Part shown: piece after piece, positions 53,658 through 64,000 of the stretch
How the letters are laid out: every line of letters starts with the position of its first letter
How positions within the stretch are numbered: the first letter of the stretch is position 1
NCBI GenBank assembly: GCA_004764695.1
Contig: SMSO01000032.1
Span: 8,328,668 to 8,392,667, forward strand
Direction: 5' to 3'
Origin: Schizochytrium sp. TIO01
Taxonomy: Eukaryota > Sar > Bigyra > Thraustochytrida > Thraustochytriidae
DNA: 64,000 nt
The notes under the pieces: model-generated
Told to the model about the DNA's origin: nothing
Seen by the model: only the letters and a program-made list of their open reading frames with translations
The model's database searches: none
Translations under genes and position numbers: made by a program

Positions 53658-54605
53658 CTGAACTTAATATGAATTACAGCACATTAATTTTTGTTTTCTC
53701 GTCTTTGATTCTTGTTTTCTACAGCTGTAATTTCCAACCTATATGGAATGATATATACATATATGATGATCTTGTGAATAGCTAAATTACAATTTATGAT
53801 GAATATTACTTTTTGTAACATGCAGCTCAAGTTTTATATATATGTGGCGACTGCTCTTTGTCCCCTGCCCTTGACATAAATATAGTAAAACAAAATAAAC
53901 GAGAAATATGAAGCGTTTTCCTCTAGAGCTATTTGACACTGTCCAGTAGCCGACGGGGTAGTCAGCTAGCTATACGGTCTGTCTCTGGAAATTTTAAATC
54001 TCGATAAGCTCCAACAAAGTGTGGCATATGCTGAATGAAGTTCGGGAGCTCTGAGGAACCCGCACAATTTTGTTTCCGACCAATAGTGTACTTCGGTGAA
54101 ACATGCTAGTGGATTTATTAGCATGTGCACGTGAAAATGTGGCCAACCGTGCTCCCACATTTGCATTCTTGGGTTTTTGGAATTATGATATGCCAGAGGC
54201 CGCGTGCATACATACATACATATTTACGTCGTTTCGATGGAGTACTGGGACCATGGGGACCAGAAAACCGGGTGATGATCTTTTCTTGGGCGGGTCGGTT
54301 AGCGCTAAAACGGGCTACTTTGATTTTTGATTATTTTCGCAAGACGGATGTAAGATTGTGAAGCTAAAGATAAGGAAAATACACATTTGAATAGGGAATA
54401 CAATAATAAGGGTGACGAGCGGATGGGTGTTAAGAAGGGATTATGGGAGATACATGTTAAATACAGGAACAGCATCCTTTGTTTTGTGCAGCAAACTTCG
54501 TCTCCACTGCTAGCTCTCAAAAGCTCGCGATCCAGAGACTCGGTTCCTGGCAGGCAACCCAAAAGCGAGGGCACCAGATAGGGGTATCAGGTTGCTGCCC
54601 GCTTA
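53658..54605. other. intergenic
   Basis: 3' flank of the channel gene and 3' flank of the small minus-strand gene. AT-rich at first; no supported gene. Confidence 0.55.
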
Positions 54606-54917
54606 TTAGTCGCGCTTGCGGTGCACTATCTTCGCCTTTTTGTCTACAATGGTTTGTTGTTGACGGCGGTCGTGATGGCTGTGTTCCTCTTCTGCATCCT
54701 CGTCGTGGTCCTCGTTGCCCTTGGGTGCCTCCTGAGCCTGCAAGGCGTCAAGGTTGCCAAGGGCGAATTCCAAGCTCACCACGTAAAGGAACTGACGCTG
54801 CATCTCGCAAAGCGTCTTGATTGTTGGTGGGAGTTGGCTTGTGTTGTCGAAAATAGGTGACTCTGAATGCGGACGGCCCTTGCCGAGCTCGTGCGCTGAT
54901 GCTGGTTGAAGAAGCAT
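54606..54917 (-). CDS. small protein with acidic segment and basic tail
   Basis: The first ATG of the frame (54917) gives 103 residues; the frame stays open to about 55001. There a tctcaaactctag looks like a 3' splice acceptor, so a leader intron or earlier exon is likely. The middle is helical and probably folded (IKTLCEMQRQFLYVVSLEFA, then LGNLDALQAQ). It is followed by an acidic/His stretch (EDHDEDAEEEHSHHD) and a basic end (DKKAKIVHRKRD). Codons are regular (CAG, GAG, AAG, GAC favoured), which supports a real gene. The layout is reminiscent of small subunits of nuclear complexes, but I cannot name it. Confidence 0.5.
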   Translation of the reverse strand: MLLQPASAHELGKGRPHSESPIFDNTSQLPPTIKTLCEMQRQFLYVVSLEFALGNLDALQAQEAPKGNEDHDEDAEEEHSHHDRRQQQTIVDKKAKIVHRKRD

Positions 54918-55704
54918 TGTGTTGACTTGGGTGTGGTCTTGCTGCTTCAATGAGCGAATGTTTTGTGTTTGAGCCGTGGCTGCGACGTGTTTGGCGCCGG
55001 GCTAGAGTTTGAGATCTGTTCTTTGCTCGCTAGCTCAAGCAAGTCCACTCGAGTATTTGCAACTGTTAATGCTGTAAACGTCGAGGAAGCAGACGAGAGA
55101 CCTGACTCGATAATGTTATTACTTGCCAATCCTCTTGCCGTATAGTCCACACCCTGAATCCCAATTGCCTAGCGTTGTGAACAGTGAAGTGGAGTCAATT
55201 GACAACGGTGCCTGCTATCTGTTTGGCTAAAAAGGTTTGGATCAACAATCAATGTTGTCGAGAATGGACTCTCGAGCTTATTGATATATTTAGAGAGAGT
55301 ACGTTACAGTGCGTTTGGGCTCTGGTTCTCTTCTTTTGCTTCTCACAGCAAGAGTTGGTTATCGCCTTTATATGTATATATGAGTACCAAGCAACTGGAT
55401 AAGTCCAGTCCCCACACAGTGCACTTAACTATCGCACGCTTAGACGAAGCACTGCCTCAAACCAAGCGGTAGTCTCTCCTTTCGCTGTCGCTCGCAGGCT
55501 TGTATAATTACAAGTTTGCTGTCTCTCTCTCTGTCTGCGCTCCGATCGATCAGCGAATCGCTTGCCGTCGCCTCGGACTTGTTCGCCTCAGTCGTGAAGA
55601 TGTACCGAACAGCGGCTGTCGAAGTTTGGGGCGTTGAAACCTACCCCTGTTCACAAGGGACTGATTTCTGCTTTCTTTCCCTTTATTCAATGAGAAGAAT
55701 GAAC

Positions 55705-55737
55705 GAAAGAAGAAAGAAAGAAAGAAAGAAAGAAAGT
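55705..55737 (+). repeat. (AAAG)n microsatellite
   Basis: About eight AAAG units. Confidence 0.9.
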
Positions 55738-56057
55738 AACACAGAGAGCGAAACCTTCGAACGACTGAATGAATTAATTAATCAACTCAGTTCGACCAAT
55801 TGATCGAACGATGAAAATTAATTAATCGCCGCAGAGCACGTGTCGAATGGCCGCTCAAGTCAAGGTTCGGGACCTGGAGCCTGGGCGAGACGCTCGATCG
55901 ATCGAGAGGACTAACTAACTAGCTAGCTAACTAACTAACTATAGCTAGCTCGAGGGCTGGGCGCTTCAGGGAAGCGGCCGGACGAGGCAAGTGAGCGAGT
56001 GGATTTATGGACGCTAGTTAGCTAGCTCGGGCTGCTTCTTACAGTGGTTCTCTCGCG

Positions 56058-56091
56058 TTGTTGTTGTAGTTGTAGTTGTTGTTGTTGTTGT
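56058..56091 (+). repeat. (GTT)n interrupted microsatellite
   Basis: GTT units interrupted by GTA (tgtagttgtagttgtt). Confidence 0.85.
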
Positions 56092-56157
56092 GGCTTTTAC
56101 TCTGATGGTCGTGAACTTGGACTCACTTGGTCCCACAAACGAGCAGTCCACTCCTCT

Positions 56158-56169
56158 GAGAGAACGCAG
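56158..56169 (+). repeat. GAGAGAACGCAG dispersed motif, copy 4
   Basis: Identical 12-mer to those at 41629, 43165 and 44497, in the second gene-poor block and in the same orientation. Confidence 0.6.
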
Positions 56170-56571
56170 TAACCGCTAGGTAACTCCTACCTACCTGTAT
56201 CAGAACAGAACGAACGCGCACAAGACACAGTGTCACTGTCCACTTTCCTCCGCCTAGACAGACAAACAAACAAACAAACAAATAAACAGGCAATTACTTC
56301 AGAACAACGCAGCAGAGACGAATGACAACAGGTAACCAACCTGCTGAAACGCGGGTCTTCGTTCTGTTCCTCTGCGCCGAACGACCGTCGTCAGACCAAC
56401 GCGGACTGAGGCAGGCAGGCACTCGCTGCCTTCTTCAACCCACGAGATCGAGAGAGACGAAATGAATGAAACGAAGACAAAAGGGGAAAAAAGAAAAGAA
56501 AAAGAGAAAAGCGCTTTCTCTTCTTTTCTCCGCGCCGCCTCTTCGCCGAAGTCGAGCCGAACCGAGGCAAA

Positions 56572-56608
56572 CCTAACCTAACCTAACCTAACCTAACCTA
56601 ACCTAACC
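56572..56608 (-). repeat. (TTAGG)n telomere-like tract
   Basis: Seven perfect CCTAA units on the plus strand (TTAGG on the minus strand) plus a partial unit. It is interstitial: unrelated sequence lies on both sides. Confidence 0.9.
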
Positions 56609-56660
56609 AGGAGCCGGGGGTGCGTACTTTGGGTTAGCGTGATAAAGTGGGCTAGCGATC

Positions 56661-56711
56661 TCTATATATATATGTGTGTGTATGTATGTATGTGTGTATG
56701 TATATATGTGG
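56661..56711 (+). repeat. TA/TG/TATG alternating repeat
   Basis: Alternating purine-pyrimidine tract made of TATATA, GTGTG and TATG units; a candidate for Z-DNA or unwinding. Confidence 0.8.
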
Positions 56712-57445
56712 AGACCCCGAAGCTGGCTCAAGCACGGTCTCCGATATCGTTGCCTTCCTTGAGGTTTAGACGATTTGCTTGACGCTTGATGCGAGGCTGT
56801 GGCTTTGGGGCGAGCGCGGGTAGCTAGCCAGCTGGGTTTGCTTGTGGCTGGGCTGCTGCTGCTCTGTACACTGACTGACTGACTAACTGACTGTGTCGTC
56901 TGGAAGAGAAGATGGAGTGAGTTGTTTGTTTGTTTGACTGCTCCGGTTTCGAATGCGAGAATCCCGTGCGGCGAGATGCAGATGGGGAGAGAGAAAGGGG
57001 TTTGGAGGCTTTCCTGACCTCCTGCCAGGCTGGTGGAGAGCGGCGGCGGCGGTGCTGGCTGGCTGGCTTCGCGACGCTGGCTAGTGCAACTGCTTCCTTT
57101 GTTTAGGTGCCACGTTCACGCTGGCGGGAACAGCGTTGAAGCAGGGCGCGAGAAGGGGGTTTGGTTTGCTCTCTCTGCTTTCCTCACTTCTTCTTCTTCT
57201 TCATTCTGAGTTTTGAAAGAAAACAAAACAACTAAAATGTTTTCAGAATAAAGTGCAAACAGAGCATTGATTTCCAGAAATACAACATTTGATTGACACT
57301 ATCCTATATTGCGCTTGCGCGTTAGTAAATCTACAAAGAACTGTTTACCTTTTTTTTTAATAATTCTATTTTAACTTTTAATTAAAAAACAAACAAACCA
57401 CAATAACAGGAAAAAAGAGGGAAAAAGAGGAAAAAACACCCCTAA

Positions 57446-57519
57446 ATTTATTTCTTTATTTCTTTATTTCTTTATTTATTCATTCATTCATTCATTCATT
57501 CATTCATTCATTCATTCAC
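57446..57519 (+). repeat. (TTTATTTC)n then (CATT)n
   Basis: About three TTTATTTC-type units pass into about ten CATT units. Confidence 0.9.
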
Positions 57520-57989
57520 ACTCACCGAATCTCTGAGAAGTCTCACTTCCCTCCTAAGGTATTCAGTAGCGGGTTCTTTAACGCATTCAGTTTCCCAAAT
57601 GGTGAAAATTGAAACACCTTTTTGCCGTATATACTGCTAGTGTTTAGGTTAGATGCACCCCTGCACCGCTGTGCATTGGCCAATAGGAAGAAGAGGGAAA
57701 GTGGGATGAAGAATGAAGGAATGAATAGAAGCTAACAATAAGAAGGGCGTCGATCTCTTAAGCGCACGCTCCAGGCAGAAGGAAGGGTTAGTAGGCAGGG
57801 CTGAGCTAGCGAAGGAGAGCAAAGCTCAGATGGGAGTGGCAGGCCACACTCAGGAGAGAGAAAGCGGCGGATGCTCTGCGGGTGAGAGTTCACTGTTCGC
57901 ATTTGAAGCTAATCACAGTGGCGATGGTCAACATCATCAACTAATTTTCATTTCTTCGACTTGTGTCTTGAAACTTAAATATTTTTAAT

Positions 57990-58047
57990 AAATTATTTTA
58001 ATTTAATTTAATTTAATTTAGTTTTATTTTATTTTATTTTATTTTAT
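57990..58047 (+). repeat. (AATTT)n then (ATTTT)n
   Basis: Two adjoining pentanucleotide tracts that form the core of one AT island. Confidence 0.9.
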
Positions 58048-58909
58048 GATAAAATTAACTCATATGCGATGGATGTATCCCATTTGGAGAATGAAGATAA
58101 ATGCATTCATGAGAAGCACTACGACCACAAGCGAAGGGAAATCAGAAACCCGAAGAGAATCGACGGCAGGCACATGTTTAGGATTGCAGGGCAGAGGGTG
58201 CGTGGAATTAATGGCTGCCGACAGACGGCGACCCCAATCGATTTGCCATGACTCAGGTGGGCTATGCGTGACTCGAATCATGTGTCGTGACACGCACGAT
58301 TCATGAGCAATTTGCATTCATTCCACCTTCCTCGAAGCAGCTACATAAGGTAGTTAGGATCATCGATTTAGTCAGATTTGCTCATTTACACGAAGAATTA
58401 ATTAATTGCACGAATGCATGACTGACTGACTGCTGACTGACTGGCTGACTTGTAAGTGCAGAAGCTGGTTTAGGCTGCCTTTGGTGAGCCGTGCCTTCTT
58501 CCTCTCCAATCAGATGCTTTCCGCTGCGAAGAGAGCTGTTCATGCCCATTCATTCATTTATTCGTCATCTCTGCGATGTAATCTATCGCTTTTGTTCAGG
58601 ATTCAGAATTCATTCCTTCATTCCGGATCCTCTCATTCCAAGAACTCCTAGCGGGGTGGATACCGACCCTTAGGCGGTCCGTCTGCCTGGCTGCCTGCTA
58701 GAGAGTGAGTTAGTTAGCTAGTTAGTTAGTTAGTTAGGTGGTCTCTCCTGCTCCTTCTTCTCTCTCTTCTTGTTTGATTGTGGTAGCCGCTCAGGAGGAA
58801 CAGCAGAAGTCTCTTTACGGGCCACGCCTGCGGTGCGGAGGCGCTCTGGAGACCACTCGATGAGCCAGCCAATGCATCATTTGAGGTTATATGCACGGCA
58901 CCTCATGGA

Positions 58910-59085
58910 CATTCATTCATTCAAGTTCATTTATTCATTCAAGTTTGTTTATTTCCATTCATTCATTCAAGTTCATTTATTCATTCAAGTTTGTTTATTT
59001 CCATTCATTCATTCAAGTTCATTTATTCATTCAAGTTCATTGATTCATTCAAGTTCATTGATTCATTCAAGTTCATTGTGGAGAC
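58910..59085 (+). repeat. 46-base minisatellite with 17-18-base sub-repeat
   Basis: Units start at 58910, 58956 and 59002 (46-base period). Each holds CATT runs, AAGTTCATTTATTCATTC and AAGTTTGTTTATTTC. The array ends in shorter ATTCATTCAAGTTCATTG copies. It creates a spurious His/Ser/Phe/Ile reading frame. Confidence 0.9.
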
Positions 59086-59161
59086 ACTTCGAAACAGCGA
59101 GATTCGTCAAATGTAGCCAACTTTCTGCGGCTGTGAGGATGGGTGACACCAATGCAAGTCG

Positions 59162-59190
59162 CTTCTTCTTCTTCTTCTTCTTCTTCTTCT
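59162..59190 (+). repeat. (TTC)n microsatellite
   Basis: About nine TTC units. Confidence 0.9.
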
Positions 59191-60791
59191 GTGGAGATTG
59201 GAGTTCCCGCCTTTAGAAGGAGGAATGGGTATGCGGAATGTGGCGAAGGAGAGGGAGCGAAATGAAAGAGTTGGAGTCGAGCAGTCAGTCAGACAGTCAG
59301 CTGGACTGATTTTAGGGCGATCGACACGGAGCTGCGCTGACCTCGTTGCTCCGGAAGGGTTTCTTTCTGATGGTTGATCGAAGAAGAGTAAAACTTCGAG
59401 GACGATGAGTAGGCTAGAAATTTTAGTCGATCGATGCATTGATTCATTGATTTATTCATTCATTCATTCATCTCACTGACATCCTGAAGAAAGCGCAGAC
59501 TCATCGTAGATGGAGAGATGGATGCGGACTTTTGCAAAACAACTTCTTCGCAAGAATTAGAATGCTTCATGGATCGATGTGATCCATTGCGATGGAAACT
59601 ACGGCAGAGATTGGAGTTTCTTCACCCAGCAGACACGAGCTGAAGGCCTTGAGACCTCGAAAAGGCGCCGAACATGTATCGATGCTAAAAATACCACACG
59701 GTGCTTTATAATAAATTTATTATATTGCTTTTCTTATTTTCTAATTAAATCATTAAAAAAAGTAAAGAATAAAAATTGGATTTGTATTATTGTATAATTT
59801 CCATTTCTATTTTACTTTTATAGAATTTAAACTTAATGCATGCATCTCTAGCTGCGCCCCAGCCAGGTACTATATTTAAAAAAATGTAAAGTAAACTAAT
59901 AAAACACTCCTTCAAGAACTAAACTCAATATTTGCCGAGAACGGCGCAGTCTTGACGAAGCCCAAACCAGGTGTTTTCGAGGCCAACTCATCGATTGCCC
60001 AGGCCCTTGGCCAGAGCCGCCCAGGTCCGGGGCTTCCCGCTGCAGCCGCTTAAGCTGCCAGCCTCCCACGCCTCTCTTTTGACGGATGGCCTTGCATATT
60101 TGCTCACCCTGAAACATGTAATATGGGGATTAGATTTGCATACCAATTCGCACAATTCGTGTTGTTGCAAATTCTCGCAGAAAGCGGACATTCATCAGCA
60201 CCCGCTCACTGACTCGTGGCTCTGAAGAGACCAAAAGCACGCATTGCATTTGGCAGAGGCGGCGGTACCCATAAGGTTTGCAGACGCATGCATGCATATG
60301 CGCAGGCTGTAATAGTGAATGGCATGTGCGTGGATGCCTCCAAGGACTAACGGGGAAGCACAAAGCTGACAAAGCCAATGCGAAATGCAGGAATGGGCCA
60401 AATGTGGCCAGAATACAGATCGAAATCATCGAAGCCAATTGAAGCAGTGCTGACAAGACAACCAAGTGACGTCAAGAAGGCTGGGAAACGGACCACGCAG
60501 CTGCTCGCGTCCTCCTCCAGGCACGCGACGCGGCCTGTTCCCAGAGGTGGCGGGCAGAGAGCCCAAAACTGGCCTCATTCTATTATCTATAAACAACCAT
60601 CTGAGGTCGTTCATGGGGTTCCGGGACCTAATTCGACCGGTAATGTGAAAGGGAATGGAGTCCAAATGGAGCTCCATATGATCAATCTGAGGCATGTGGA
60701 TGGATGGAAAGCAATGAACTGTAGGGCTTTGACAGCTTTAGTTGGAAACAGCGCAGACCTATCTATTATTTATAGCAAGGGATGGGTCACA

Positions 60792-60825
60792 TTTGTTTTG
60801 TTTGTTTGTTTGTTTGTTTGTTTGG
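60792..60825 (+). repeat. (GTTT)n microsatellite
   Basis: About seven to eight GTTT units. Confidence 0.9.
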
Positions 60826-61369
60826 ACAATGTGATGCCGATGTGATGCAATTTGGAATGGGAGAATGCGATGAAATTGAATGGTATGATATAAATGCATC
60901 TGAGTATCCTTCCTACCCAATGAATCGATCAATCGGCTGCGCGTCGGTCGTTGCAAGAGCAGGGCTTTCAAGGCAGCGCTTCAGAAGAGCTGTGTTTCGC
61001 AGCTGCAGAAACGCAGAATGTTGCTAACCAACATCTTTCCATGGCAAGAGATGGTCTTTTTTTTCCTTTCTTTTTGTATTTAAATGAAACTAAAATGAAA
61101 ATGTTTTTTTAGTTTTAAGTTTTTTCCAAAGAAGTTAATTTTTTTGTTGCAAAATTTAAGGAAAAGAGACAGAAACAGAAACGGGGAAAGAGTAGATAGA
61201 TATAGGTACCTTATCGAGAGATTTCCGCCACATGCGCAGTGCAGGTCTCGGCTTCCAAGGAGGCCCAGGCTCTGATGAGAGTGGCACGCGCAGAGTGAAC
61301 TCCACGATGCTCTTTCTTTGCATCGTCTCCGTTTTCACCAATCGACCGATCGACCAATCGACCAATTCC

Positions 61370-61370
61370 T

Positions 61371-61434
<64 letters not shown>
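61370..61434 (+). repeat. (TTTC)n microsatellite
   Basis: About sixteen uninterrupted TTTC units, the longest pure tract in the window. Confidence 0.95.
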
Positions 61435-61435
<1 letters not shown>

Positions 61436-61600
61436 GACCTGGTCAAACCCGACGAAAAAGGGAGCAATTGCAGAAAAAGAAGCGGGCAAAGCAAGAAAAG
61501 GCCAAAAAGCCGCCGCGTTTGCTCTTCTCCTTCCTTACAACCTGAGCATACATAGTGGGCAGGTACCTTCTCACCTACGTAGCACGCTCTCCTCTCGCAA

Positions 61601-61654
61601 GTAAGGAAATAAGGAAGTAAGGAAGCAAGGAAGGAAGGAAGGAAGGAAGGAAGT
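61601..61654 (+). repeat. (GGAA)n-type microsatellite
   Basis: GTAAGGAA units passing into pure GGAA units. Confidence 0.9.
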
Positions 61655-61855
61655 AGACCGCATTACCTATAAACGAGCTTTGCAATTTCATCATCCAATT
61701 TCAACAAATCGATTAGTTTCTTTCTGTTGCTTTGGAGTTTCACTTTTCGCTCGGATTGGTTAGTTTCCTCTGCTGTGTCTTTTGCTTCGGTTAAGTTGGT
61801 TGAGACAGCTCTCTCTCTCTCTCTCATTCACTCTTGCGCTGTCATGGACAGCTTT

Positions 61856-62072
61856 GGAATGAATGAATGAATGAATTATTGCGATGAATTAGAACAAATG
61901 AATGGATGAATTAGAGCGAGCCAATGAATGCATCTCGAATTGGAGCAAATGAATGGACGAATAGAGCGAATGAATCAAATGAAAGAATGACTCAGAGTGA
62001 ACGAATGAATGATCGACAGCGATGAATTGCAACAAATGAATGAATGAATGAATGAATGAATTAGAGCGATAG
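61856..62072 (+). repeat. degenerate (GAAT)n array
   Basis: Blocks of GAAT/GAATGAATGAAT separated by variants such as GAATTAGAGCGA over about 215 bases. This looks like an aged, expanded tetranucleotide array. Confidence 0.8.
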
Positions 62073-64000
62073 TGTCACTTACATCAATCAGGGCGCGTGT
62101 GCAAGACATTCCAAGACAACGACGGGCACATGGAAATTCGCTCGCGCGCGCCCGCTCTATTCTCTCTCGCGCGCTCCCGGAACAAGCTCGCTCCTCTCCA
62201 TCGAGGCGGAAGCGACGCCAATGTGTCCGCACGCTTGAGCCTGCGTCTGCTGTGCATTGATGGCATGGCATTCATTCCTCTGCGACGTTGGTTCGGAATG
62301 TTGAGTGAAACTCAGATATGCATTTCATGTTCTGTTTACTACAATGAGCTACGATCAATAAATTATTCTTTAGTTTTCTCTTTTTTTTATTAAAAATTGA
62401 ATCAAAGCATTAAAACACATAAAAAACTCATTCATTTCTTACTCCATTGATCTCCTCTGTTACTGCCATTGTGCTGTGAACAACAGAACAGAAGAAGTAT
62501 GAGGACAGAGTTGTTTGTGCGAGGAGAGTGAAAGACAGACGCTTCGTTGCGATTTGAGGCCTCCGAAGAGTAATTAATCAACGGCGGCGAGAAATAAATA
62601 AGCAACGCGGAAGTCGGAGCTGAGTTCGCTGAGGGTCTCGGCACAGGCAGGTTGGTATCTGCGTGCGTGGAAAGAGGATGGATTAACAAACGAAATTGAA
62701 ACCCGGACCACGGCCTTTCGATGTTTAATGGCAACACACACATATATACACACACACGTCAAGGCTCGCTTTTTAATGTTTTGTCTTTGTCTTTCATTGT
62801 TATATGTGATATGGCCACAGCGGCAAGACTCGCTCACAGCCTTTTCAGCTTCGGGCCGAGGGGAACTTGCTCTGAGAGGCGCGAGATGGGTAGGTAAGGA
62901 AGTAAGAACGATAACTCTCCAAAGAACTTCCTCGTGTTTACATTAATCAGGCGGCTTCTACCTGCTTCAGGCTCAAGTTGGACGCGAATAACTCAAGGAA
63001 ATAGGTTTCCTGTTTCCACGCAGTTGTGACAAAATTGAATTTGCAAATTATTTATTTTAAAAAAAAAATAAAAAAAAAACTTATGTCGAGGGTGCTTCTA
63101 TTTTTATTTATTTTTAATGCTGTGATAACAGGTGAAAGAAGTGCAAGCGAGCAATGCCTTGCCCATCCAATGAAGTACTTTCGCAGCTATGAGAAAGTAC
63201 GTTTTGCCTTTATATGTATTTTCCTTTAATTGAAAAAAAAAAGTAAAGTGAAATTGAAAAGAGAACATTATTATTATTATCTATTATTTAAAACTAAAAT
63301 AAAAAAATTAAATATTATACTATTCCATGTGTATGCTATGACCAGAATGGGCACGCGCGGCGCGCGCAAGATAAGTTGCTGCCGAGTCCACGTGTGGAAT
63401 CTGCAAGCGCAGGTCCGACGCGGCGTCCTGCTGCGCAGCCGTGCTGTGCAGTTGTGCCCAGCGTCGACCGGCCTGTTCCTCGCGCGAATCGGTTGCGGCG
63501 AGATGGTTGCTGGGATCTTGAAGAAACTGGAAACCGCCGTTGCTGTAGGCGGACCATCTCGACATCCCTCAAACTCCTCGTCCTGTTATCAGCGCAATTG
63601 CAAATTAAAGCACGTGCTGCTTAATTTGCCCCTTTGCTTCCTCACATTAGGCTGAGCAAACAAAGAAAGAAAGAAGAATCAGTCTTCACAATCAAACTCT
63701 TGAAAGAAATGGGCAAGAGCAAGTCCCGGCAACAGGTTGAATAAACTGAGGTTGTCGATTGTGTGCAGAAGCTCAAAAGAAGCAAGTCGTTGAGGCGGCT
63801 GTGCAAGCGGGAGGTAAGAGGCGAGAGAAACCCTCAACATAAAAGCGCCTGATCCTCTGGGCCAGTGCTAAACGACTCCGACATCTGAGGTTACTTGAAC
63901 GGTGCACGCCTTGAGGTGTGCAAGCAGTGGGTGTGTAGGTATGTATGTATGTATTTATGTATGTATTTTGTAAATATACCTTCATTTTATAGACCTTTGA

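Larger units (their letters stand above)
54918..64000. other. microsatellite-rich gene-poor block
   Basis: No gene with good support. As in the 39-46 kb block, mixed-to-high-GC stretches alternate with AT islands (near 57.4, 58.0, 59.75, 61.1, 62.4 and 63.05-63.3 kb), and there are many tri- to pentanucleotide tracts. The largest ATG-led frame (60378-60845, 155 codons) shows no domain and runs through a GTTT microsatellite. Confidence 0.6.

Noticed and set aside
58770-59216. 148-codon frame of His/Ser/Phe/Ile
   Set aside because: Made by the 46-base minisatellite.
60378-60845. 155-codon plus-strand ATG frame
   Set aside because: No domain and no codon bias, and its end is formed by a GTTT microsatellite; chance is more likely.

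Overview
The window is nuclear DNA from a unicellular eukaryote. The genes lie singly on both strands with no operons. Most are uninterrupted, one carries a clear GT-AG intron, and coiled-coil or disordered proteins are common. A eukaryotic eEF1B-beta, a peroxisomal-type acyl-CoA thioesterase, an ankyrin/TRP-type channel, a C2orf81-like (cilium-associated family) protein and a free-standing BLUF photoreceptor suggest a motile, flagellate-forming protist. Few introns and many CATT/AATG tetranucleotide tracts fit a thraustochytrid-like stramenopile. That placement is inference from style only; no rRNA or other strong taxonomic marker is present.

Layout. 1-9.3 kb: AT-rich, almost gene-free, with only weak ORFs and a possible decayed gene at 5.8-6.25 kb. 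9.3-35.7 kb: the gene-bearing core. In order it holds a Ser-rich disordered protein (+), a coiled-coil protein (+), an ACOT8-like acyl-CoA thioesterase (-, two exons, C-terminal SKM), a 1073-aa coiled-coil protein with UVR-like motifs (-), a Ser/Thr/Pro-rich single-pass membrane protein (-), a C2orf81-like protein (+), an AAAP amino-acid transporter (-), a divergent pair of unknown proteins (- and +), a BLUF protein (+) and eEF1B-beta (-). 35.7-49.9 kb: a region rich in simple repeats with one clear gene, an unknown 238-aa protein at 38 kb. 49.9-53.7 kb: a large ankyrin-repeat ion channel. 53.7-64 kb: another microsatellite-rich, gene-poor block with one small probable gene at 54.6-54.9 kb.

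The genes do not form one pathway. The nearest to a shared theme is sensing and motility: a blue-light sensor, a TRP-like channel, a C2orf81-like protein and several coiled-coil proteins of the kind found at cilia and the cytoskeleton. The two gene-poor blocks are the structural novelty. They alternate higher-GC stretches with roughly 100-base AT islands, are full of tetranucleotide repeats, and carry a dispersed identical 12-mer (GAGAGAACGCAG) in four places. I found no tRNA, rRNA, CRISPR array, intact transposon or viral gene.

Limits: gene calls rest on reading frames, codon character and motif recognition. First exons in particular could be missed.
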